The notes under the pieces were generated by a model. That model had not been told where the DNA came from, searched no databases, and saw only the letters and a program-made list of their open reading frames with translations. A DNA stretch of 5,009 nucleotides, from positions 1-5,009 of the forward strand of contig CAMPHR010000078.1 of NCBI GenBank assembly GCA_946886075.1. The letters run 5' to 3'. This stretch comes from an uncultured Novosphingobium sp. Its GTDB lineage: Bacteria > Pseudomonadota > Alphaproteobacteria > Sphingomonadales > Sphingomonadaceae. Position numbers and translations under genes: made by a program. The stretch's first letter is position 1. Every line of letters starts with the position of its first letter. Positions 1 to 5,009 of the stretch are shown piece by piece.

Positions 1-312
1 CTTTGAAAATAGCATTGGCCAGGAGCAGCGCATGGCTGATAGTTCAATCGCACCAACCTGAACGGCGCGAGCTGATTGCATACGAGCGCCATAAGCTGAC
101 GGATCGTCCCATTATTCGCTCGCGTGTGGCGGAACCAAATCCTGATAATCCCATGACACTTTTCTCCGGACCACAACGGCCCGGAGGACAAACGCGCGAG
201 GGGAGACGACCCATTGTGGTCTTTCAGCGGCGAACATCACGAGCTCGGAAGCGGACATTCACCACCGTCCCCGCGTCTTCAACAAGCGCCATTGCATCCG
301 CGGCCTAACAGA
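1..312. other. Region downstream of actP with no supportable gene
   Basis: No reading frame in these 312 bases looks like a conserved protein. The longest open frame (3-308, plus) needs a TTG start, is rich in Arg, Ser, Pro and Thr, and shows no domain. The minus-strand frames are short. A hairpin with stem CTCCGG (164-169) and CCGGAG (181-186) around an 11-nt loop lies about 130 bp past the actP stop. Neither strand has a T-run after it, so I do not call it a terminator. The stretch may be ordinary intergenic DNA or the eroded edge of another mobile element. Confidence 0.5.
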
Positions 313-2010
313 CTAGTGCTCGCTGGCAGCAAAAGCGCCGATGCCGGTCTCCGCCCGTACGCGCTGCGCGGGATAGCCCGCTCTGTCGATTGCCGCCCGC
401 GATGAGCGATCAAGCCGCGATATCAGCCAGATCGCAAGGAAGCCCGCAGGCACTGAGAAATTCGCAGGCGAGCTGTAGGGAAAGGGCGCCGGGCCAAGGT
501 TGAAGGTGCTCGTCCAGACCGCAGGCGACAGCAGCGTCAGAACGAAGGCGGTCAGCAGGCCGATCGTCCCACCCACCGCAGCGCCCCGCGTCGTGCAGCC
601 GCTCCAGAGAAGCGAGAGGATCAGCACCGGGAAATTACCCGAACCCGCCAGCGCGAAGGCGAGGCTGACCATGAAAGCCACATTCTGCTTTTCGAATAGC
701 AGTCCCAGCAGTACCGCCAGCGCCCCCAGCGCGAGCGTGGTGAGCCGCGATATCCGCAGTTCATCGCGCGGATCTGCCCGGCCATGCTTGAGCACAGTCG
801 CGTAAAGGTCATGGCTCACGGCTGATGCGGCAGAGAGGGTGAGGCCCGCGACGACGGCTAATATCGTGGCGAAAGCGACGGCCGAGATGAAGCCAAGGAA
901 TGCGTTGCCGCCGATCGCATGGGACAGATGAATGGCCGCCATGTTTCCGCCGCCGCGCAGCGTACCTCCCTCGTCCAAATAAGCGGGCTGCGTGCCCACC
1001 AGCACGATGGCTCCAAAGCCAATTATGAAGGTGAGAATATAGAAATAGCCGATCCAGCCGGTTGCCCACAGCACTGACTTGCGGGCTTCCTTCGCGTCAG
1101 GGACGGTGAAGAAACGCATCAAGATATGCGGAAGGCCTGCCGTGCCAAGCATCAGCGCCAACCCAAAAGATATTGCGGATATGGGGTCTTTGATGAAATT
1201 GCCCGGCGCCATGATCGATCGCGCCTTCGCAACTGCATCCGCGGCGCTTGACCCAGAATTGAGCGCTGCGCCGGCCTTGACCTCCACGGCGCGGGCAAAC
1301 AGCGCCTCCAGCGAGAAGCCGAACTGTGCCAACACCATCACAGCCATGAAGCTGGCGCCGCCGAGCAACAGCACCGCCTTGATGATCTGAACCCATGTGG
1401 TTGCGCGCATGCCGCCAAACAGGACATAGAACATCATCAGCGCGCCGACGATCACCACCGCGACTGTATAGGGCAGCCCGAAAAGCAATTTGATGAGCTG
1501 TCCCGCGCCCACCATTTGCGCGATCAAATAGAAACTGACGACCAGCAGCGTGCTGATCGCCGCGAAGGTGCGCACCGGCGGCTGGGCAAAGCGGTATGAC
1601 GCCACGTCGGCAAAGGTGAAGCGTCCCAGATTGCGCAGCCGCTCCGCCATCAGGAACAGTAGGATCGGCCAGCCCACCAGGAAGCCGGTGGAATAGATAA
1701 GCCCATCATAGCCGTCGGTGAAAATTTGCGCTGAAATGCCAAGGAAGGAGGCAGCCGACATATAATCGCCCGCCATGGCAAGGCCGTTCTGAAATCCGCT
1801 GATGCCGCCGCCGGCTGTGTAAAAATCCGAAGCGGTTCGGGTGCGCGCAGCCGCGATCCAAAGCGTCACCCCGACGAACGCGACAAACATACAGATTACG
1901 AGCCAGTTGATGGGCTGTTGTTGAGCCTCGCCCTCCAGCGCGGCTGCCGTAGCAGGGAACGGAGCGAACGTCAGGCCGGCGGCGGTCAGCACCGGCAACC
2001 ACCCCCTCAT
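313..2010 (-). CDS. actP: Acetate permease ActP, sodium:solute symporter (SSS) family
   Basis: This 565-residue inner-membrane protein is a cation-coupled symporter for acetate and probably other short monocarboxylates such as glycolate. The N-terminus (1-24) looks like a cleaved signal peptide or first helix: Arg2, a hydrophobic core, then an ATAAA-like end. About thirteen hydrophobic segments follow. Blocks shared with E. coli ActP, compared from memory, include [19 protein letters not shown] (73-91), [19 protein letters not shown] (122-140), [15 protein letters not shown] (289-303), [14 protein letters not shown] (379-392) and SAVSHDLYA (396-404). The C-terminal VRAETGIG (551-558) matches the family end, so the gene looks complete. 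The loop at about 243-268 is some 15 residues longer than I recall for E. coli. The ATG at 2010 follows an AAGGA with 9-nt spacing. The gene lies 28 bp after the shortened yjcH stop, but its ATG overlaps the ancestral yjcH stop as ATGA, which suggests coupled translation. Substrate is inferred from family. Confidence 0.93.
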   Translation of the reverse strand: MRGWLPVLTAAGLTFAPFPATAAALEGEAQQQPINWLVICMFVAFVGVTLWIAAARTRTASDFYTAGGGISGFQNGLAMAGDYMSAASFLGISAQIFTDGYDGLIYSTGFLVGWPILLFLMAERLRNLGRFTFADVASYRFAQPPVRTFAAISTLLVVSFYLIAQMVGAGQLIKLLFGLPYTVAVVIVGALMMFYVLFGGMRATTWVQIIKAVLLLGGASFMAVMVLAQFGFSLEALFARAVEVKAGAALNSGSSAADAVAKARSIMAPGNFIKDPISAISFGLALMLGTAGLPHILMRFFTVPDAKEARKSVLWATGWIGYFYILTFIIGFGAIVLVGTQPAYLDEGGTLRGGGNMAAIHLSHAIGGNAFLGFISAVAFATILAVVAGLTLSAASAVSHDLYATVLKHGRADPRDELRISRLTTLALGALAVLLGLLFEKQNVAFMVSLAFALAGSGNFPVLILSLLWSGCTTRGAAVGGTIGLLTAFVLTLLSPAVWTSTFNLGPAPFPYSSPANFSVPAGFLAIWLISRLDRSSRAAIDRAGYPAQRVRAETGIGAFAASEH

Positions 2011-2065
2011 GCGCTGCGATCCTTCAGGCGATGTTCGTTCAGGATTGCAGCCATCTGCGCGTCAT
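2007..2065 (-). pseudogene. Out-of-frame remnant of the yjcH-like C-terminal tail
   Basis: In the frame next to the yjcH-like ORF, minus-strand codons from 2063 read [18 protein letters not shown] and end at TGA 2009-2007. This aligns well with the tail of E. coli YjcH as I recall it (FDRLNNEVLHEVQAS). Its stop overlaps the actP start as ATGA, a normal arrangement for coupled genes. The head frame and this tail can be rejoined only by adding 1 mod 3 bases, consistent with about 17-19 lost codons plus a frameshift. The junction lies at about 2063-2068. Confidence 0.65.
2020..2024 (-). promoter_or_regulatory. Ribosome binding site of actP
   Basis: Minus-strand AAGGA lies 9 nt before the actP ATG at 2010. 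It sits within the vestigial out-of-frame end of the yjcH-like gene, the layout expected of a translationally coupled pair. It supports 2010 as the start. Confidence 0.6.
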
Positions 2066-2290
2066 GATGAGGCCCAGGCCGATCGGAATGCCGATCGAGG
2101 TTACACCGTCAGCTATGGGCGTGCCGAGTGCTGCCTTATCGAACGCGATTAGCAACAGATAGCCGACAAAGGCCAGGAAAATGACGGCGGACAACCACCA
2201 GCCAAGCCGCGACCGCCTTCCCACTAGATCGATGTAACGCTGATCAGCTGCCACCGCAGCGATCAAGGCGCCATCCGTTGCTTCGGTCAT
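2039..2290 (-). CDS. yjcH: DUF485 (YjcH-like) membrane protein, C-terminus altered by a frameshifting deletion
   Basis: This 83-residue protein is the small partner usually encoded just before actP. Its exact role is unknown; it is thought to be an accessory or co-expressed membrane protein of the acetate permease. Family signs are the N-terminal soluble part with [16 protein letters not shown] (18-33), a first membrane helix at about 33-50 ending in LLLIAF, the short loop GTPI (56-59), and GIPIGLGLI (67-75), which begins the second helix. Family members are about 100 residues and finish that helix before a charged tail. Here the frame turns to MTRRWLQS and stops after half a helix. The missing tail is present in the next frame (see 2007-2065). 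I infer a deletion of about 52-58 bp. The product may be unstable or non-functional. The ATG at 2290 has a strong AGGGGGAG in front. Confidence 0.8.
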   Translation of the reverse strand: MTEATDGALIAAVAADQRYIDLVGRRSRLGWWLSAVIFLAFVGYLLLIAFDKAALGTPIADGVTSIGIPIGLGLIMTRRWLQS

Positions 2291-2294
2291 TCCG

Positions 2295-2302
2295 CTCCCC
2301 CT
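2295..2302 (-). promoter_or_regulatory. Ribosome binding site of the yjcH-like gene
   Basis: Minus-strand AGGGGGAG sits 4 nt before the ATG at 2290. It is a strong purine-rich match to the 16S tail and fixes the start of the DUF485 gene. Confidence 0.6.
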
Positions 2303-2335
2303 GCATTATCGCCGCGATCATGCTAAATGCGGTGG

Positions 2336-2341
2336 TGTCAA
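2336..2341 (-). promoter_or_regulatory. Possible -35 box for the yjcH-actP operon
   Basis: A perfect TTGACA reads on the minus strand about 46 bp before the DUF485 start. No good -10 box lies 16-18 nt downstream of it; a GATAAT at about 2306-2311 is 25 nt away and too close to the ribosome binding site. The call rests on one hexamer and could be chance. Confidence 0.2.
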
Positions 2342-2413
2342 TTGCAACAGCACTCGGCTAAATCCTTCGCCAATGTGAAGTAGCTGCCTTCGTAAACGTT
2401 TGGCAGCGCACTC

Positions 2414-2448
2414 CGACCCATGCACGAACCCACTTCGTGGGAGGGTCG
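2414..2448. repeat. Compound hairpin, candidate IS91-type left terminus
   Basis: CGACCC (2414-2419) pairs with GGGTCG (2443-2448). Inside this, CCCAC (2429-2433) pairs with GTGGG (2437-2441) around the 3-nt loop TTC. The left arm has a 9-nt bulge and the right arm a single A. GAAC, a tetranucleotide reported as a preferred IS91-family target, occupies 2426-2429 and overlaps the first base of the inner stem. IS91 relatives carry subterminal hairpins recognised as single-stranded DNA by the HUH transposase. The location 91 bp before the recombinase start fits a left (ter) end. No T-run follows on either strand, so a transcription terminator is less likely. The structure is seen; the role is inferred. 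Confidence 0.35.
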
Positions 2449-3329
2449 CGTGGGGCACTGTAATGCGGTAAATATAGGCTTTTAGCGGGGCGAGGTTGCC
2501 TCTGAGGTTGGAAGTTCCTTCAGCGAAGAGGAACTTGCCATGACTGTCTCGATCAACACCGCTCCGATCAGCCCGCTGCGTCAGCGGATGCAACACGACA
2601 TGATGATGCGGGGTCTCGGTCCCCATACACAGAAGGATTATATCCGCCATGTGAAGCGTCTGGCCGCCTTCCTTGGGCGCCCTCCCGACACGGCGACGGA
2701 AGACGATCTTCGCCGCTTTCAGATCATGCAACATGAGAGCGGTGTCAGGCCGACGACCATCAACGGTACGGTGTCGGCTCTGCGCTTCCTGTATAATGTC
2801 ACGCTCAAGCGGCGGGATCTGTCGCGGGTGCTGGTGATCACGCGCATTGTGCCCCGACTACCTGAAGTGCTGAGCGTCGAAGAGGCCGCACGGTTGCTCC
2901 AGGCAGCGCCGGGCATCAAGTATAAAGCGGCGCTGGGCGTGGCCTACGGCGCAGGCCTGCGCGTGTCGGAGGTCGCCCACCTCAAGGTCGACGATATCGA
3001 CAGCAAGCGCATGCTGATCCGCGTCGAACAGGGCAAGGGCGGCAAGGACCGCAATGCCATGCTCTCGCCGCAGTTGCTCGAACTGCTGCGGGTGTGGTGG
3101 CGCGAAGGCAGAAAGCACGGGGTCCTGATCCCGCATGGCTGGCTGTTCCCGGGCCAGAATGTCACCGACCCGATCTCGACCCGGCAGTTGCACCGCGCGG
3201 TTCAGGAGGCGGCCGAGGTAGCCGGGATCCGCAAACGCGTCAGCCCCCACACGCTGCGTCACAGTTTTGCCACCCATTTGCTGGAGCAGGATGTCGATAT
3301 CCGCGTGATCCAGGTCCTGTTGGGTCACA

Positions 3330-3332
3330 CTA
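3330..3332. repeat. Left copy of the IS481 target duplication (CTA)
   Basis: CTA here and at 4335-4337 flank the element. Keeping one copy rejoins the recombinase as GGT CAC ACT AAG CTG, giving G-H-T-K-L. The duplication could be longer but imperfect: CTAGG at 3330-3334 against CTAAG at 4335-4339. IS481 itself is known for NCTAGN targets, so an insertion at a CTAG-like site would suit the family. Confidence 0.55.
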
Positions 3333-4277
3333 GGTGTTTAGTCCCAGCATGTGATGGTGTGGCTTGACGATAAAGATGTCTGGCTTTGATTTCCAGAGTT
3401 CCTCGATAGCCTCGTATGGGGTTTTGAACCTGAGAGCCTTGAGCTGTTTGGCGAAGTTGTAGGCTATCAGCCAGTCGCGGACGTGCCGCCGCAACTCGAG
3501 GATCGACGCGTAATGGAAGGATTTGACGGTCGCTTCCTTGATGGTCCGCACCATGCGTTCGGCCTGACCGTTGGTCCAGGGGTGGTAGGGCTTGGTTAGC
3601 CGATGCTCGATGCCATTTTCCTGGGCGACACGCCCGAAGATGTGCGGGAAGATCAGGCCGGTGCCGCGCTCGAACTGGGCGAACTGCACGCCATTATCAG
3701 TCAGCACGGTGTGGATTTTGTAGGGTACTGTGCGGATCAGGGATTTGAGGAAGCCGGCTGCCACCATCTTGGTCGCCCTGCGATAGATGCGGGCAAAGAC
3801 CAGCTTTGATGTGCGATCGACAGCGACATAGAGAAAGGCCTTGCCGCCCTCGTGTCGCAGTTCGGCGATATCGATGTGAAAATAGCCGATCTCGTATGCC
3901 TTGAACTTCTTCGGCTTCTCGCGGTCCGCTTTGGGTAGGCGACTGATCCCGTGCCGCTGTAGGCAGCGATGCAGCGACGAGCGCGTCAGATGCGGGATCA
4001 CATCCTTCAACGCGATGTAGACATCGTCCAACGGAAGCCTCGCCTGTACGCGCAGAGCTACGATGGCGGCTTCTTCCATGGGCGAGAGGACGGTGCTGCG
4101 GCGCTCCCTTGGCCCCATCGGCAGGTCTTCCACCGACTGCCGCTTACGCCACTTCAAGACGGTCTTCTCGTTGATCCCGTATCGCTTCGCGAGGTGCGCG
4201 ACCGAAGCTTGCGATCGCTGTAGTTCGCCTCGAATGGTGTGCGTGGTCTTGGCGCTGCCGTGGAGAACCTGGCCCAT
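3330..4277 (-). CDS. IS481-family transposase (DDE integrase fold)
   Basis: This 315-residue cut-and-paste type transposase mobilises the element around it. Its N-terminal helix-turn-helix covers about 25-47 (VAHLAKRYGINEKTVLKWRKR) and should bind the terminal repeats. The rve-type core carries Asp136 (YFHIDIAEL), Asp194 (TDNGVQF) and Glu240 (TNGQAERMVRTIKEAT), a full DDE set. The opening MGQVLHGSAKTT and the closing HHMLGLNT are typical of the family. Length and motifs are intact, so it is probably functional. The ATG at 4277 is preceded by GGAGGGA. The last codons are written in the terminal repeat, and the TAG stop (3332-3330) falls at the target duplication, outside or at the edge of the element. 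It points against the recombinase gene it interrupts. Confidence 0.93.
   Translation of the reverse strand: MGQVLHGSAKTTHTIRGELQRSQASVAHLAKRYGINEKTVLKWRKRQSVEDLPMGPRERRSTVLSPMEEAAIVALRVQARLPLDDVYIALKDVIPHLTRSSLHRCLQRHGISRLPKADREKPKKFKAYEIGYFHIDIAELRHEGGKAFLYVAVDRTSKLVFARIYRRATKMVAAGFLKSLIRTVPYKIHTVLTDNGVQFAQFERGTGLIFPHIFGRVAQENGIEHRLTKPYHPWTNGQAERMVRTIKEATVKSFHYASILELRRHVRDWLIAYNFAKQLKALRFKTPYEAIEELWKSKPDIFIVKPHHHMLGLNT
3331..3360. repeat. Left terminal inverted repeat of the IS481 element
   Basis: These 30 bases, from TAGGTGTTTAGTCC to GTGATGGTGT, are the exact reverse complement of 4308-4337. Identity stops at 3361 and at 3330 on the two sides. The outer two or more bases may belong to the target, so the true repeat could be 26-28 bp, for example starting at the TGTTTAG at 3335. 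Confidence 0.92.
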
Positions 4278-4334
4278 AGCTCCCTCCGTTGTGATGAGGT
4301 CAAATTTACACCATCACATGCTGGGACTAAACAC
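3333..4334 (-). mobile_element. Complete IS481-family insertion sequence (about 1.0 kb)
   Basis: One transposase gene fills almost the whole element. Perfect inverted repeats bound it, and it sits inside a tyrosine recombinase reading frame. With a CTA duplication the element is 1002 bp; if the repeats begin at the TG of TGTTTAG it is about 999 bp (3335-4333). Perfect repeats plus an intact transposase suggest a recent insertion that is still mobile. The boundaries are good to within about 2-4 bases. Confidence 0.88.
4281..4287 (-). promoter_or_regulatory. Ribosome binding site of the IS481 transposase
   Basis: Minus-strand GGAGGGA lies 3 nt before the ATG at 4277 (5 nt from its GGAGG core). 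It lies inside the right end of the element and supports this start over internal methionines. Confidence 0.6.
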
Positions 4335-4337
4335 CTA
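4308..4337. repeat. Right terminal inverted repeat of the IS481 element
   Basis: This is an exact 30-base reverse complement of 3331-3360. CTA at 4335-4337 is the right copy of the presumed target duplication. It precedes AGCTGG, where the recombinase frame resumes. Confidence 0.92.
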
Positions 4338-4465
4338 AGCTGGAGACGACTGCGCTTTACACCAAGGTATCCACTCGGACGATCCACGCCGTGTCGGGCC
4401 CGCTCGACCAACTCATGGCGCTGATGGAGGGCAAGGCGCCCACAGGATCAGCCGGCGCCGGCTGA
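4337..4465 (+). pseudogene. Tyrosine recombinase, 3' part with the catalytic tyrosine
   Basis: Codons from AAG 4337 read KLETTALYTKVSTRTI and continue to GPLDQLMALMEGKAP, ending at TGA 4463-4465. This is the missing end of the gene that starts at 2540. The tyrosine of ALYTKVS would be residue 272 of a restored 306-residue protein and is the nucleophile of the family. The IS plus its duplication adds 1005 bp, a multiple of three, so the frame is kept, but the stop at 3365-3367 ends translation first. No start codon or ribosome binding site serves this piece. The stop is 4 nt before the GTG of the IS91 transposase. Confidence 0.88.
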
Positions 4466-4469
4466 GCCG

Positions 4470-4873
4470 GTGCGCCCCGACCTTGAGGTCGCCGACATCT
4501 TCCGTTCTGCTGGGCCCACCTATCGGGCCGCGCATGCAGGGCATCTCAGCCTGCACCAACTCAAGGTGATGTCCGCGATCGAGACCTGCCGCACTGCGGC
4601 GCTGGGCGGTCATGTCGAAGCCTGCGAGGACTGTGGGCATTGGCGGGTCGCCTACAATAGCTGCCGGAACCGGCACTGCCCGAAGTGCCAGGGCGCCGCC
4701 GCGCGCACCTGGCTGGCGGAGCGCGAGGCCGACCTGCTCCCCGTCGGCTACTTCCACGTCGTCTTCACGCTGCCGGCCGAGATCGCCGACATCGCGTGGC
4801 AGAACAAGGCGCTAGTCTATGACCTGCTGTTCCGGGCCGCGTCGGAGACGATGTTGACCATCGCCGCCGACCC
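4470..4873 (+). pseudogene. IS91-family transposase, N-terminal fragment
   Basis: About 134 residues of a rolling-circle (HUH, Y2-type) transposase remain. The N-terminal zinc-binding region shows Cys52-x2-Cys55, then Cys65 and the block RNRHCPKCQG with Cys70 and Cys73. LAEREADLLPVGYFHVVFTLP (82-102) and NKALVYDLLFRAASETML (112-129) are standard family blocks. Similarity ends after IAADP, where relatives continue with a KHLGARIG-like stretch and then the HPHVH metal-binding motif and catalytic tyrosines. All of those are missing. The open frame runs on to 5000 but codes for Ser/Ala-rich sequence unlike the family. The GTG start is the only plausible one: an in-frame stop lies upstream with no ATG between. 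It follows the recombinase stop by 4 nt with only a weak ribosome site, suggesting coupled translation before the IS481 insertion. Confidence 0.87.
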
Positions 4874-5009
4874 TATGCGGACAAATAGGAAATCGGCTGT
4901 GTCGCCGTTGTCGGCGAGTTCGCGACTGACTGCTTCGCCCGCGTCCAGCCTGAAGTTGAGCGCTTCGATTGGCAATTGGTCGCCGAGATCCATGAGCTGA
5001 AGCTCGGCG
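4874..5009. other. Unidentified sequence after the IS91 transposase break
   Basis: From TATGCGGACAAATAGG onward the sequence no longer matches an IS91 transposase. Two frames stay open to the window edge. On the plus strand from 4889 it reads EIGCVAVVGEFATDCFARV and onward to HELKLG, after a TAG at 4886-4888. On the minus strand from 5008 it reads MDLGDQLPIEALNFRLDAG (Met at 4993) onward to FLFVRI and into the IS91 fragment, stopping at 4817-4819. Both have protein-like composition and GC-rich third positions. I recognise neither. It may be the end of a further mobile element or a gene fragment joined by deletion. Confidence 0.4.

Larger units (their letters stand above)
2540..3367 (+). pseudogene. 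Tyrosine recombinase (phage integrase family), 5' part, interrupted by an IS481 element
   Basis: This is a site-specific recombinase of the XerC/XerD-like phage integrase family. The N-terminal SAM-like core-binding domain covers about residues 10-95 (GLGPHTQKDYIRHVKRLAAFL at 25-45; TINGTVSALRFLYN at 73-86). The catalytic domain begins at about 107. Visible active-site residues are Arg141 (GAGLRVSE), a lysine in the beta-hairpin QGKGGKD (Lys166 or Lys169), His237 and Arg240 (HTLRHSFATHLL), and His263 (LLGHT). Native sequence ends at Thr264. The next 11 residues (RCLVPACDGVA) come from the terminal repeat and end of the IS element. The nucleophilic tyrosine lies beyond the insertion, so this part should be inactive in recombination. 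ATG 2540 has a GAAGAGG 8 nt upstream. The tail continues at 4337. Confidence 0.88.
2430..4873 (+). mobile_element. Remnant of an IS91-like element with an accessory tyrosine recombinase
   Basis: A recombinase and an IS91-type transposase lie in one orientation with a 4-nt gap, an arrangement seen in IS91 relatives of alphaproteobacteria. The left limit is placed at the hairpin after GAAC 2426-2429 and is a guess. The right (ori) end is missing because the sequence changes at about 4873/4874. The IS481 element at 3333-4334 is nested within. IS91-type elements make no target duplication, so none is expected. Confidence 0.5.

Noticed and set aside
164..186. Hairpin CTCCGG/CCGGAG past the actP stop as a terminator
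   Set aside because: The stem is only 6 bp with an 11-nt loop, no T-run follows on either strand, and it lies about 130 bp beyond the gene end.
3..308. Plus-strand open frame of 101 codons at the left edge
   Set aside because: It needs a TTG start two bases into the window, shows no ribosome site, has biased Arg/Ser/Thr/Pro composition and no recognisable domain.
500..1390. Plus-strand and alternative minus-strand open frames inside actP
   Set aside because: They overlap a clearly conserved permease gene and read as Ser/Arg-rich antisense or out-of-frame shadows.
2318..2734. Minus-strand open frame of 138 codons across the intergenic region and recombinase start
   Set aside because: It is antisense to the conserved N-terminal part of the recombinase and has no recognisable domain or ribosome site.
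2858..3328. Minus-strand open frame of 156 codons within the recombinase
   Set aside because: It is fully antisense to the catalytic domain, whose motifs are clear on the plus strand.
4239..4424. Short open frames spanning the right end of the IS481 element
   Set aside because: They translate the terminal repeat and run into the recombinase tail out of frame, with no family features.
4874..5000. C-terminal extension of the IS91 transposase to the stop after 5000
   Set aside because: The residues after IAADP are low-complexity Ser/Ala-rich and unlike the family; the frame is open by chance after the junction.
1..5009. CRISPR array, tRNA, rRNA or a toxin-antitoxin pair
   Set aside because: No regularly spaced repeats, cloverleaf-like sequence or paired small genes were seen; the only long repeats are the IS481 termini.

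Overview
The window looks like a GC-rich alphaproteobacterial chromosome or plasmid, most plausibly a sphingomonad. I infer this from the GC-rich codon use, the style of the acetate permease, and the IS481 and IS91 relatives. No rRNA, tRNA or other lineage-defining gene is present, so the assignment is moderate at best.

The left half (about 313-2302, minus strand) is a two-gene transport operon: a small DUF485 membrane protein (yjcH-like) followed by an acetate/monocarboxylate sodium symporter (actP). actP appears complete. The yjcH-like gene appears damaged: its frame stops at 2039, but the next frame encodes a typical DUF485 C-terminal tail that ends in an ATGA overlap with the actP start. 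This points to an internal deletion of about 50-58 bp that removed the second half of the second membrane helix. The acetyl-CoA synthetase gene that often accompanies this pair is not in the window. Bases 1-312 beyond actP hold no gene I can support.

The right half (about 2414-4873) is a mobile-element region. A tyrosine recombinase gene (from 2540) and an IS91-family HUH-type transposase gene (from GTG 4470) lie head to tail, separated by 4 nt, as in IS91 relatives that carry an accessory integrase. A complete IS481-family element of about 1.0 kb (about 3333-4334, perfect 30-bp terminal repeats) has inserted into the recombinase gene between the codons for Thr264 and Lys265, just before the catalytic tyrosine. 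Joining the flanks through the duplicated CTA restores an open 306-residue recombinase. The IS91 transposase is cut at about 4873, before its HUH and catalytic tyrosine motifs, by unrelated sequence that runs off the window.

The history that can be read is nested. An IS91-like unit landed upstream of the acetate-transport operon, an IS481 element later broke its recombinase, and a further rearrangement removed the rest of its transposase. I do not see a new defence or metabolic system. The points most worth checking are the broken DUF485 gene, the recombinase-HUH transposase pairing with its possible terminal hairpin, and the unidentified sequence after 4873.
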